Under the pieces are notes generated by a model. The model had not been told where the DNA came from and searched no databases. It saw only the letters and a program-made list of their open reading frames with translations. Shown here piece after piece: positions 11,618 through 23,716 of a DNA stretch of 64,000 bases. Origin of the DNA: Phascolomyces articulosus (lineage: Eukaryota > Mucoromycota > Mucoromycetes > Mucorales > Lichtheimiaceae); NCBI GenBank assembly GCA_025677815.1, contig JAIXMP010000015.1:186001-250000 (forward strand), written 5' to 3'. The position numbers and the translations under genes were made by a program. Position 1 is the stretch's first letter; each line of letters begins with the position of its first letter.

Positions 11618-12199
11618 TTTTGGGATTTGATTTTTCGTTTAAAATAAGCGATTTCCTTTCTCTTTTCTTATTCTCACTCACTTTCATTCACAATTCACAG
11701 CAACAAACAACAACTATTACTATTACTACTACTACAAGTACCAAGTATTATTATCATTTATTTTACCATCCCATATCAAAAACACACTCACTCACACAAT
11801 CACATTCTACACACACACTCACACACATACATATATCTCATATTACGCACACACACACACACTTTATATATTAAAAAAATCCACGAATAAAAATAGTAAG
11901 AAACTTTATAGTATCATGGTCTGTCTTTTTCTGTGAAAAAGAGTGTCATCATGTATATATAATTCACTTCTTCCAATTTAGCATAATTTTTACAATATTG
12001 GTATTTATAAATGTATTATTATTATTAGCCGAAAAGGTGGTAATGTGTCCCTGCTGCGGTTCAACACCAACTAAGAATGAATCATTTTTAAAAGTGGCTT
12101 TGTATCCCGAAACACAGGTATATATAAAATTGGCTTTTTGACATAATCTCTTTTTTTTTTCATTCTCCCCCACACCCCTTTTTCTTTCGACACACCACA
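11618..12199. other. Intergenic between velvet and ThrRS genes
   Basis: The velvet 3' UTR is followed by a CA/CT-rich simple-sequence zone at 11765-11865 with two (CA)n runs, then the ThrRS promoter and a CT-rich leader at 12148-12190. No gene. Confidence 0.5.
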
Positions 12200-14721
12200 A
12201 TGCCTGCTGAAGAAGTCAAATCAGCTCCACCCGCTACTGAAAAGCCTGCTGCTGCTCCCAAGCCTGCAAAGGCTGATAAGAAGGCCAAGAAAGCAAAGGC
12301 TGCTGCCAGTAATGAAAACACTTATCCTTTGGAGGTATATTTTTAATTTTTCTTAAAAAAAACATAAAAAACAAAACAAATCATTAAATGTTCATTCTGA
12401 CAACACACGGGGTTTTCATGTACTCACTCCATGGGACAAAAAAAATAGTTAAATCCTCCACCAGAATATTTACAACATCGTATTGAAATGTTTGAACGTT
12501 TGAAGGCTGAAGCTGATGCCGCCCTTAAGGGTAAGAATGGACGATTTCTTTTCCCATACATGAACAATGACATAAAACAACCACTTATTTGAACGCGAAA
12601 TCCAAAGCAAAGGATGAATGAAAAAAAAAAAAAACTTATGCACGCATTATATATCCAAATTAGAAAAACCACGCGAACCTATTACCATTACCCTTCCCGA
12701 TGGTACTACCAAGGAAGGTACTTCTTACGAAACTTCTCCAATGACCATTGCAGCCGGCATTGCAAAGTCCTTGGCTGAACGTACAGTGATTGCACGTGTG
12801 GATGGTGAATTATGGGATTTGGAACGACCTTTAGAATCCTCGTGCAAGTTAGAATTACTCGATTTTGAACATGACGAAGGTAAAAAGGTATTTTGGCACT
12901 CGAGTGCCCACATGTTGGGTGAAGCTTGTGAACGACATTATGGTTGTCACTTGTGTATTGGTCCTCCACTAGAAGATGGTTTCTATTACGAAATGGGATT
13001 AAAGGATCGTGTGGTATCACAAACGGATTATGCTTCCCTTGAAAAATTGGTGGGTCAAATCAACAAGGAAAAACAACCTTTTGAACGTCTTGTGCTTTCC
13101 AAGGAAAACTTGCTTGAAATGTTCAAGCATAATCCTTACAAGCAACACATTATCAATGACAAGATCCCTGATGGTACGTCTACCACGGTTTATCGTTGTG
13201 GTCCTTTGATTGATTTGTGTCGTGGTCCTCATGTCCCTCATACTGGTCGTGTCAAGGCATTCACTGTCACCAAGAACTCTTCTTCTTACTTTTTGGGCGA
13301 TGCCAAGAATGATTCCTTGCAACGTCTTTATGGTATTTCTTTCCCTGATAAGAAGCAAATGACTGAATACAAGAAATTCATTGAAGAAGCCGCTAAACGT
13401 GATCATCGCAAGATTGGTAAAGAACAAGAGTTATTCTTTTTCCATGAATTATCCCCTGGTTCTGCTTTTATGCTTCCTCATGGTGCTCGTATTTACAATG
13501 CATTGATGGAATTGATCAAGAAGGAATACGGTGCTCGTGGATTCACTGAAGTCATTACTCCCAACATGTTCAACTTGAAATTATGGAACCAATCCGGTCA
13601 CGCTGCCAAATACAAGGAAAACATGTTTTGTTTGGAAGTCGACAAGGAAGAATTTGCATTGAAGCCCATGAATTGTCCTGGTCATTGTTTGATGTTTGGT
13701 CACAAGGATCATAGTTATCGTGAATTACCTATTCGTTATGCTGATTTCGGTGTCTTGCATAGAAATGAATTTTCTGGTGCTCTTTCTGGTTTGACTCGTG
13801 TGCGTCGTTTCCAACAAGATGATGCTCACATTTTCTGTCGTCAAGATCAAATCGAACAAGAAATGGCTAATTGTTTTGACTTTTTGAACCATGTCTATGG
13901 TGTCTTTGGTTTTGAATTCCATTTGAAATTATCCACCCGCCCTGAAAACTTTATTGGTGAAATCAGTGTTTGGGATAACGCTGAAAAGAAATTGGAGGAT
14001 TCTTTGAATGAATTTGCTAAAAAGAAGGGTGTTGCTTGGGAATTGAATGCAGGTGATGGTGCTTTCTATGGTCCTAAGATTGACATTGTTATTTCGGATG
14101 CTTTGCGTCGTAAGCATCAATGTGCTACCATTCAATTGGATTTCCAATTACCTGAACGTTTCAAGTTGAATTATCGTACTGAAAACAAGGGTGAAGAAGA
14201 AGCGTATGCTCGTCCTGTCATTATCCATCGTGCTATCTTGGGTTCGGTCGAACGTATGATGGGTATCTTGATTGAACATTTCGGTGGCAAATTCCCCTTC
14301 TGGCTTTCTCCTCGTCAGGTCAGTGTCATTCCTGTGGCTGCACCTTTCTTGGAATATGCACAAAAGGTGACTGCTCAATTGGTGGCCAAGGGCATCTATG
14401 CTGATACCGATACGACCGATAATACCCTTAACAAGAAGATTAGAAACAGTGAATTGTCTCAATACAATTTCATCTTTGGTAAGTATAGAGGGGAAAGAGG
14501 AAGTTTTGAGTTTTGATCTAGTAAGGGCAATGAGTCACACATATTTACTTTATATCATTTAAATAGTTGTTGGTGCTGAAGAAGAAAGCACCCAATCTGT
14601 GAATGTACGTAACCGTGATGATGTGGGTACCAAGGCAAAGGGCCAGACCATCCCCTTGCAAACTGTGATTGATGGTATGGTCGCTTTGAAGGAAAGCAAG
14701 AGCCTTGAAAACAAGTTCTAA
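12200..14721 (+). CDS. THS1: Threonyl-tRNA synthetase, cytosolic type
   Basis: Four exons (12200-12334, 12449-12530, 12664-14478, 14567-14721) encode 728 residues, the normal length for eukaryotic ThrRS. The enzyme charges tRNA-Thr with threonine. Residues 1-45 are a Lys/Ala/Pro-rich extension ([13 protein letters not shown]) typical of the eukaryotic enzyme. A TGS domain ([11 protein letters not shown]) follows. The editing domain has [10 protein letters not shown] near residue 151 and the CRGPH motif. The class II core has [14 protein letters not shown], the zinc-site context [10 protein letters not shown], and motif 2 [18 protein letters not shown]. Motif 3 is [18 protein letters not shown]. 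The anticodon-binding domain runs to the end (FVVGAEEE...LENKF). No mitochondrial targeting peptide is obvious from this start. Codon use favours C/G endings more than its neighbours, as expected of a highly expressed gene. Confidence 0.96.
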
Positions 14722-15740
14722 GAAATGAAAATCTGAATATTTTTGTCATATATAAGTCCCCTTCTTTCACTCTCTCTGTTTATAATACAAATTGCCCTTT
14801 TTAACAAATCAATAATAATAAAAAAAACATATTTATGTTGTGTATAAAATACTATATGCTTTTTTTTTGATGTCATAAGAGATGAGTATGGGATGAGGAT
14901 ATATTTTTAGATGCAATCTGCCAGGCAACAACAACAACAAATGGAACGAAGTTTCTAACGAGCCCTCTCTTTTTAAACATATGAGTGATATCTGTTGTTG
15001 TTTCTGCCTTACTTGTTATGTATCACATCTGAAAGGGAGAGTTGGGGGAGGATGGGTAGTGGGGGATCAAAAGAAAGAAAGGGGTTCTCATCGCATTATA
15101 CCTATATAGAACGTTTATTTTTACTACTATAAATTCATTTACCAAAAATATTACTGTAAAATATATGAAAAAAGTAAAGTATATTATATAATAATTCTTT
15201 TTAGAGTACGTACACGGACAATTGAGGGAGAGGGAATCCTATAAGAAGAGGGAGACGATGGGATCTGCGTGAAAGTCTATAAACATGAGGCTTTTACAAA
15301 TCTTTCTTCTGTTTCATTTCTCATGGTAAATATATGTATCATTATGATGAGATCACATTTACTAACATATGTTGTCTTGGCTTTTAACAAGCAATAACAA
15401 ATATCATCGTTCAATAAGAATGGTGATAGAATTGAACCCTTTTCTTTCAATAGGATGTGTCCCTTTTTATTACGTTTGTACCTTAAATTCTTAAATAGAT
15501 AGGATAGGCTCATCATGCTTCTATGTTTATATAAAAAGGTATCCGACGATGACTGGATCAAAAATTTGTGCTTGTAGTAAAACAATAGAAATAAGGAGCG
15601 GGCATATTTTTTTTTACCATTTCCTTTCCGCACACATAACACGCAGTCTCTATTTTTTTTTTCACTGATAAGGCACGAAATACTTTTTCGCCCTGAGATC
15701 AAATAAATAATGATTGTCAGGTACAATGTTGATGACGATA
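14722..15740. other. Intergenic, ThrRS 3' side
   Basis: A likely polyadenylation area (AATAATAATAAAAAAAAC, about 14811-14828), then AT-rich sequence. The 149-codon minus frame at 15277-15726 has no ATG at its beginning, a Lys/Leu/Tyr-biased composition and no domain, so I treat it as chance. Confidence 0.4.
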
Positions 15741-15744
15741 AGTG

Positions 15745-15925
15745 GTTGTTAGGTTACCATTCACTGTTGCTAGGTTATGGCATTGTCGTTGCTGAGTTAC
15801 AATAAGGTCGGTAGGATATTATCGTCGTTGCTAGATTACAAGATACGGTTGCTATGTTACGATGTGGTTGCTAGGTAACCCTAATTCAACCAGTTACTAG
15901 GTTACAATGCGGTTTCTGAGTTACC
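15745..15925. promoter_or_regulatory. Nine-copy array of RFX/X-box-like motifs
   Basis: Nine diverged copies of a 13-base motif, consensus GTTGCTAGGTTAC, begin near 15745, 15766, 15788, 15807, 15827, 15848, 15867, 15893 and 15912. The spacing is 19-22 bases, with one gap of 26. The seventh copy, GTTGCTAGGTAACC, is close to the X-box consensus GTNRCC-N(0-3)-RGYAAC bound by RFX proteins. The linkers between motifs are not conserved, which argues for selected binding sites or an old minisatellite. It lies about 1.0 kb past the ThrRS stop and 1.0-1.2 kb before the TBC gene. Confidence 0.5.
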
Positions 15926-16600
15926 TCAAATGCCAAATTCAATGTTGGATAGTAACAACTAACAGGTGATGATCTACTTTTACTTTTGTAACTTATCAAC
16001 AACAACGACGTATAATAATGTCAAGCCCACTTTTATAGAGTAGATCACATTCACTTTCTTAAAAAAAACACACTAAACGGATAAGGAGAATTTGGGGGAG
16101 AAGAAGAAGAAGAAGAAGGAGATGATATATAAGAAGGTTTGACTGAATTGTGATTTTATATCTATAAACTTTTAGCTGTATATTACAAGTCAAATATATG
16201 GCGTCAACCGCGCCAAAAAAAAACATTTGACGGAGATTGAATAAAAAGAGTACCTGTTTTGCTTACACATATGCCCTTTGACTTCAGGGGAAAAGGAGTT
16301 GTTAAAAGGGGTTTTTTTTATGTTTTGCATTTCCTGAACGTTTATTAGCTTATATAGGAACGACGATGACCAAAAGTTTATCTATTATAGAAAGAAGAAG
16401 ATGAAGAGGTATATAATAGAGATCATTGAATAATGGTCGCTTTTACAAAAATTAGAATTGAATAATAAAAAGTTGAAAGGCCTCGTGGTATGTAACACGT
16501 TGCACATAAAACACAAGGTTAAAAAAGTCGTCGGTTTTTTTTTTAAAAAAAAAAAATCAAAGGTGTGTAAAATAAAATGAATCATTCATCTTATATATAT
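15926..16600. other. Intergenic, no gene seen
   Basis: AT-rich sequence with a short (GAA)n run near 16101-16117 and several A/T homopolymers. Nothing coding is supported. Confidence 0.4.
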
Positions 16601-16664
16601 TTCCTCCTCTTGCGTTTACTTTTCTGTGTGTGGGTGTGTGTATATCTATTTCACCCCTTCAAGT

Positions 16665-16695
<31 letters not shown>

Positions 16696-16964
16696 GCTTC
16701 TTCATAACAACAAAAAAGGAACTCCTGCTTATTTTTTTTTTTGGTTTCCTTTTCTCCTTTTCTTCTTTTCTTCTTTCTCTCTCTCTCTCTCTTTTTATAT
16801 TACTTTTTTTTCTTAATATTTAGGCCTTAAAAAAACATATAATCAATCAACCTAATTTAATAACTAGTAGTAATAATAGTTTATATATATATATATATAT
16901 TATATAAATATATTTAATCCACACTCCAAATAATAACAATAATATAAGCAACACTTGTAATACG
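16601..16964 (+). promoter_or_regulatory. CT-repeat promoter/leader of the TBC gene
   Basis: (CT)n runs at 16669-16695 and 16776-16792 lie in a pyrimidine-rich block, followed by a (TA)n run at 16882-16899. The start codon is at 16965. The two overlapping open frames here are only translations of the repeat. Confidence 0.55.
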
Positions 16965-19900
16965 ATGACCGATATAATAGTAGAAACCAACACCGGTCAC
17001 CTTCATACTGAACAACAAGAACACGTTAAGTCACTTCCACCTCAAGTGTTAGATAGACTAAAACAACTTCAAGATTGTGATCGTCCAGTGTCAGTCGATG
17101 AAGTCTTGGAAGCTGCTAATCTCAATCATCTCACCGAGTCGAAATCAACTGATCTAAGACCACAAGCTCAAGCTTTTCCTCGGCGTCACGATATGGTGAA
17201 ATCCAATAGTACGACAATTGCCGAGAGACGAAGAATTCCCGCCTCCACCGAGAAATTAAAGTTGTATGCGCAGATCAGCAACCCCCAGCAACAACAGCAA
17301 CAGCTCCGCATATCTACTGCATCTAATATACTTGAACGATTTGAAAAAGAAAATGCTGAACTTTCACCTCAAGTACTTAATCTTTTTACTCTTCTTCTTC
17401 TCATTGAATACCTTAATACATCAAAAGTTGATAATAATGAAACATAACTCTCTATAGGCATCTGAGGATTATTTGTTAGCTCGTCTCGAACGACAAAACG
17501 CTTTATTAAGCGCCGATCCAAAATCTGTCTGCATTGAATCAAACCGTTTGAAAGCTGACTTTTCTACTGTACGTGATTTATTGCAACAACAACAACAACA
17601 ATATGAGGAGAACGATGCAACAACAATGACGACGAACGTTGATTGGGATTTCTGGGAATGTTTAGTGGATGATTTTAGTGGTGCAGCTACAAAAATTCCT
17701 CATTTATTAACTGCAAAATTAAGTCGTGGTATTCCTGATCGTGTACGTGGTGTTGTTTGGCGTGCCATGTCTCAATCTTCAGCAACTCATCTTGAATCCA
17801 TTTATGATAAATTGGTTCAAGAACATAGTGAATCGTCTCCTTATGAGCGTGTCATTCAAAGAGATCTATCTCGTACTTTTCCTCAAATTGAAATGTTCAA
17901 GGCAGATGGAGGTGAAGGTCAACAAGCCATGGGTCGTTTATTGCGTGCTTATAGTGTTTATGATGCTCATGTCGGCTATTGTCAAGGTTTAGCCTTTTTA
18001 GTTGGACCCTTACTTATGACTGTAAGTTTGTCTTGTTCTTTTACTTTTTGTTTCTACTCCTTGAAAAAAACAAAGAAGCATATGACTCATGATTGATTAT
18101 GAATATTTGACAGATGCCAGAGAAGGAAGCTTTCTGTGTCTTTGTCAGGTGAGTCAAAATTATTTTCCCCTGAAAAAAAAATCATCGATTTTTTTTAAAA
18201 AGTACCACGTGCTCATCAAAAAGGGAATTTATTTCTCCAATATTTTTTTTTAATATTACATGATGATAGATTGATGGAAACGTATGACATGCGCACCATG
18301 TTCACACTCAATATGGAAGGTCTTCATCTTCGTTTACATCAATATTCCACTCTACTTGCCCAGCTATGTCCTGAATTGGATAAACATTTAGCTGATCATG
18401 GTATCCATCCTGCCATGTATGCATCTCAATGGTTCTTAACCTTATTTGCTTATTCTTTCCCAATTGATCTCGTCTTACGTATTTATGATTTGGTCTTTGC
18501 AGAAGGTGCTGTGGAAACCATTACACGTGTTGCTATTGCCGTGATGCAAAAGAATCAAGCCCAATTGATGGAAATCCAAGATTTTGAAAAATTGATGCTT
18601 TATCTTGCTTCTCGTAAATTATATGATGATGCTTTTGCTTCTTGCGACAGTGTTATTGATGATGCCATGGCATTGAGTTCTGTTATTACCAAGGCTAAGG
18701 TCGATAGTTTGGCCGCTCAACATCAAAAGGAAATTGAACAAGAAAAGGTCCGTGCTCAACAAGTCTTGGCTATTCGACTGCAACAACCTGTGTCTGGTAC
18801 AACCCATACTACACCTAAACACAAGAAACGTGAGTCTTGGTTTTCTTGGAAATCAAATCAATCCTCTCAACAACCTCAACAACAACAGCAACAACCTTTG
18901 TCACCTACATCACCCACTACCCCTACCACCAACATGATGATGTCGATGCAACAACAACAGCAACCAGATCGTAGTATGCAATTATTGCATCAACAAATCG
19001 AAGATTTGTTGTTCGCTTTATCTCAACTACAAAAGGAACATTCTGAATTATCTGAAGAAATGATGAATGTTCAAATGCGTGAATTGGATCGTGAAGCTGA
19101 TCGAACCAAATTGGCCAAACGTAATGCCATGTTGGAAAAACGTATAAAGAAATACAAAGTCAAGTTGCAACAACAACAACAGCAACAGCAACAACAACAA
19201 TCCTCTTCTTCACCTGAAATGCCCATGAGCCCCACCACCGAACGTTTGGAAGCTTTGGAACAAGATACTGAATTCCGTACCTTTGTCAATTCTTTACGTG
19301 GTAGTGGTGATTTTGGTGCTTTGATTGCTGGTGCTCTTTCTTCCAAAGATCATGAGAAACAACGTCAAGCTGCTGCTATCATGGAAGAAGAAGAGGAATC
19401 AGTTAAGCCTGCCCCGACTATCAAGGAGGTTTCTTCAGTGACCATTGAAGAAGAAGAGGAAGAAGAAGAATTACCTACTTCTGTCGCTACTCAATCCACT
19501 TCTTCTGCTACCGTTAACAACCAAGTCAATGTTGAACTTTTGGAAAAATACGATGCCATGTGCCGACGATGTGAAGCCTTGACACAAGAACTGGAAACCA
19601 CCCACCAAGTCCAAGACTCATTGACACACAAGACGTTGGATTTACAAGGACAAATCGAATCCTTGACGTTGGAACGTGATCAATTATTGGAAGAACGTGA
19701 TGCAATCGAACAAGAAAGTTCTGAAATGGAAGTGAAACTAGCCGCTGCCAAAAAGACCAGTTCAGACTTGCAAGTAGAAAAACTGGATTTAGCCAAACAA
19801 GTTGAAGGATTGGAAAAACAAGTGGGTGATTTGGAAGAAGAAAAACGTAATTATTTGATGCCTCGTGGATCATTTGCTGAAGAAGTTTTTGCGGCTCATC

Positions 19901-20388
19901 AAACCTTGTTTGGTGCCAAGGAAGAAGATAAGAGTAATCATGGGCGTCGTCATACTGTCCATGGCGCCAATGATGAATATCAAGCCAAGTATATTGAAAG
20001 CGATCTTCGATGTCGTGAATTGGAGAAATTACTGGCAGAAGCTAAATGTAAATTGGCCGAATATGAATCCTGTCGCTTGAATGCTCCACCACGTCGTCGA
20101 TCGACCATGAAAGCAGCAGGTCGAATGAGTATGCCTACATCGCCTTGTTCTATTGACCAACGATATAGTTTTGCTGCTGAACCTCGAGAATCTACAGATA
20201 GTTTTACATCTACAGCTTCCAAGCGATCCAGTATGTATTCACGTATATGGAATTCTTTCGGTAGCAACAATAATACCACCAGTAGTACAGCAGCCACATC
20301 ACCAGCTTCTAGTGTAGCACACAAGAGTCCTGTTCTTGGATCTACAAAACATATTGAAGATTTGGTAGAAGAACCACAACAAATTTAA
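16965..20388 (+). CDS. TBC-domain Rab GTPase-activating protein (EVI5/Gyp5-like)
   Basis: Four exons (16965-17372, 17458-18021, 18114-18148, 18270-20388) give 1041 residues. A family signature, YLLARLERQNALLSADPKS, precedes the TBC domain at residues ~215-420. The domain has RGIPDRVRGVVWRAMS, the arginine finger in IQRDLSRTFPQ (near residue 273) and the glutamine finger YCQGLAF (near 310). Together these mark a dual-finger GAP that switches off Rab GTPases in vesicle transport. The C-terminal half is mostly coiled coil with poly-Gln runs (one at 19168-19200) and a Ser-rich tail. The 35-base exon 3 is unusually short. EVI5/Gyp5/Gyl1 homologues share this order. The Rab target is not visible from sequence. 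Confidence 0.92.
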
Positions 20389-21800
20389 TTTTCTTTTCAC
20401 GTTTTTATATTTATTGATTATTACTATTATTATTATTTTTATACCCTTTTTTTCTCTAACAACGATATTATTTTATCGCTGTTTCTCTCTCTCTAACTGC
20501 CTATTCTCCCTATGCCTTTTTTATTGCTTGCTATTATTTTGATCTCTCTCTTCTACCAACAAACAAAAAAAATCCAACAAAACTTACACCCTACCCAAAA
20601 AAAAAATACTCAACCAAAACCCCCCCACTTTAAGATATAATTATTTAGTTATGTGTTTTTTTTTCTACTTGTGTGCGAATCTTCTTATTTTATTATTATT
20701 TTTTACGCCCTCTTATTTTACCCTTTGAACTCACTTTTTTTCTTTCATTTTTTCTACTTATTTATATACGCTTATCACTATTTCTTTTTTTTTATTGTTT
20801 TTTACCGAGTAAAATTGACTTTTTCCAGTCTTGTCATATCTAAATTTTTCATTTTTCATGTTGTGTAATATAATAAGAACAAAATAACGATGGTAAACCT
20901 ATACGCAAAAAATACATGTGTCTAAGATATATATATTGCATTTGCTGCTGGGTGTATATTTTCATCCTGGTAATATGTTGCTAAAAAAATAATGGGGGTA
21001 AGTAAATCTTATATGTCTAGACTTTTATTTGAGAAAAATCAATATCAACTCGTTTTGGCATGAGCTTTCTCCTCGAAAGCTCTATGCCTGCAGCACATGC
21101 TCGAATAATTATAAATAAAAAACGAAGAAAGAATGCTGGTCAGTGTGGATGGAAGTATATGAAAGGATCACAAACAACTGGTTCCTAACGAGAGTGTATA
21201 AACAAAAGAGTATCTTAAGCACTAGTAAGTACTCAATACCACGCCACAATTGTTACTATCCGATCGAGTGGATTAAAATTAAAAAAAAAAAGCGACCAGT
21301 TGTTTAATCCTGATGTCAGGTCTGGTTTAACCTTTCAGTACCTTATTTACAAGTATCAAAAGAACTGGTAAAACAGTTTCTGTAAAAGTTTCACACCGTC
21401 CAATTTTACCTCAACATGGAAATGAGAATTTTCTTTTAGGATATCCAGTAATAATCCGCAGTACAAAATTATAAATGTTTTGTGCGGCGTATAATTATGA
21501 AATAATACATGAACCATCATGGCGCATATAATTGTTGAATCCAATTAATAAAAAAAAAGTGAATAATATACCCTATCAATGTAATCGGTGTAGTTTTTTG
21601 TCCTAGCAATATATCAAAACAACGGCTCTATATTTTTTTTTATTGTTTCATAGTAGATTAAAAGAGACGGACAAAATCATATAATAACAGCAACAATATA
21701 GAATAATTACATCCAGAATATCAACAATAAAGAAAAATGTATTAGATTCTACGTATCTTTTACTTATAATATGACAAAATCCTGCTTTTATGATTTGTGA
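20389..21800. other. Intergenic, long pyrimidine-rich 3' region
   Basis: From 20389 to about 20870 the strand is T/C-rich with no coding potential, probably the TBC 3' UTR. The rest is AT-rich. No gene supported. Confidence 0.4.
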
Positions 21801-21811
21801 TTAGTATGTAC

Positions 21812-22720
21812 AGACTAAACACATGGTTCAAATTCCACTTGAATATTTGGTAAGAATGCACTTTCTGCTTGTGGTGTTGAAAGAATAAAAACACCATTAA
21901 GTGGGAGTGTGGATTCGATATATAACGCACGAAGTGCGGCATGATAATTGCCAATCAATGGTGTAATATCTTCTGTCGATCGGAAAATGCTAGATGCTAC
22001 CGGTGCCTTGGGTCCACTCGGTTGAGAATTATTCAACCATGCATATTCTTCAGACTTACTCCAAGTATCTGAATTATGGTTCACACGAAGAAGGCGAATA
22101 TCACGACAATGTTTTCAAATTGAATCATATATTCCAACGCTACAATTTGAAACGGATGCATGTTGTAGGTGTGGAGAGTGTTCTATAAGGTTTCGTATAT
22201 CCTCAGCAGTGATCGAATGACTTGTGCCAGAGGGACTGAAATCTGGATCAGGTGTTGACAAGTTAAGGTCTGTTAATTGTGTTGTGTTCGTCAGTCTCAG
22301 TGGGAAAATAACTTCTGCGTTGTCTGAGCAAAATCTTTTATCGAGCGAAGATAGGGACAGATATTGAGAGCCTGGGAGAAAGTTACCAATGCATTTGAGC
22401 GTACTGAATGTCCAACGAAATGAATATCGAGCGCAGTCAGTGTTGAAGCAACACCACCCAAACCATTACTGATCTTTGTATAATGTCGTTGTCCAAAATA
22501 TTCACCTAATACCATAAATTTATAATCATGATTACCCTTCAGTACGCAAGTACCATGGTAAATGATATTCCTATCAAATCTATAATTAAGTCTATACTTA
22601 CATCCAAAATAGCATTCCCGACGGAACCAATACCCGAGATTTTTCACTACCACTAGTCAACCATCCATATCATGCTTGGATCATCTTTACATCTACGTAC
22701 TTGTTCAGCAGACTGTAATT
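21812..22720 (-). pseudogene. Broken F-box-type LRR gene
   Basis: On the minus strand a GTAAGT donor near 22600 and an acceptor near 22503 still splice RCKDDPSMIWMVD...ISGIGSVGNAILD to GEYFGQRHYTKISNGLGGVA. This leads into LRR-like text: LTALDIHFVGHSVRSNALVT, ALNICPYLRSI, LTDLNLSTPDPD, LIEHSPHLQHASVSNC, then HCRDIRLLRVNHN, and an end near 21812. Stops (TAG, TAG, TGA near 22652-22664; TGA near 22113) and a frame change near 22315 disable it. The leucine spacing resembles that of the two intact F-box genes at 45-51 kb. Possible upstream remnants lie between 22720 and 23500. Confidence 0.5.
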
Positions 22721-23590
22721 AGCAACTTCTGAATATAACTAGCAGGTATACTCATTGATACCAGAAGAACTAGCTTAGTAAAGTATATATTAAGGTCATC
22801 TCCAATTAGTTATCAATGAACTTAGGAACATTACTATCTATAAGCAACCCAGCATTACTTCCATCATAGAATTTACAAAATGTTAAAAAAAATATACAGG
22901 ATGGTGGTGGCCTATCGAACAACTGCATCACGATAAAATGTAAAAATTCTGCTTTGATACATTCATCTGTCAAATAATGCATATTAGATCAATAATTTGA
23001 TGATTTAAGTCACCCATATAGATATAGATTTATATATAATAAATCCTGTGTTTGCTGATACTTTTCACACCTGTATAGATTGTCTAACACCGAGTGTTCC
23101 AACTGATAAATCAAGCAGAGGCTAAATCTTTTGCGGCCTGATTTCTATAGTAACAACAAAAGCAGCTCACCATAAAAGATGTTCAACAAGTTGTTATGAC
23201 TAGTATAGATTTTTATCCAGTGTTCCCATGAATTCAACGGCATGTGTCAATCATGAATCTTCTTTCACGATCTGTTTGCCAACGGTAAAAAATGAACATT
23301 TACAAAATTCAATAAATTGCTACAAAAGGCATACATTATACATCCAATTTCATCTCCAAATGTCAGCCAAGGCTAATGAGTATTAAAGATTATAAAGTTA
23401 TGAGTGAACAAAAAAAGGGCACCGTGTCATAAACAGCTTTGTCACCTGGGCAATCGGTTTCGGGTATTGTAATAAACCGAGAAATCTCATCACTGGATAA
23501 TTCTATCTGCATTATAATGATACGTCACGAGTTTCTTTGAGAAAAAAAAAAGCTTCCTTTTCTTAAGGGGGGAAGAGTGGGGAAGATTGA
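22721..23590. other. Intergenic, possible further remnants of the LRR pseudogene
   Basis: Short minus-strand runs such as KAEFLHFIVMQLFDRPPPSC (about 22960-22900) and NQAAKDLASA (about 23145-23115) look protein-like but are interrupted. No intact gene. Confidence 0.3.
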
Positions 23591-23716
23591 GTTGAATAGT
23601 AGCAGATTGTTTCTCTTTCTCTCTCTTTTTCCCTTCTCTCTCCTTCTTCATTTTTCTCTTTCTTTTTGATTATAAAATTTTATGTACAATATCCAAATAT
23701 TAAGAGTATATAAAAA
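23591..23716 (+). promoter_or_regulatory. Pyrimidine-rich leader of the CDF gene
   Basis: A CT-rich tract at 23610-23668 lies just before the start codon at 23717, as at the velvet, TBC and GATA-like genes. Confidence 0.45.

Noticed and set aside
15277..15726. 149-codon minus-strand frame
   Set aside because: It has no ATG at its beginning, is biased to Lys, Leu and Tyr, and shows no domain or leader. Chance in AT-rich DNA.
16577..16823. Plus-strand frames rich in Ser-Leu repeats
   Set aside because: They only translate the (CT)n repeats in the TBC gene leader.
21825..21845. A GGTTCAAATTCCACT stretch resembling a tRNA B box
   Set aside because: No A box, acceptor stem or anticodon arm can be built around it; it lies in the LRR pseudogene.
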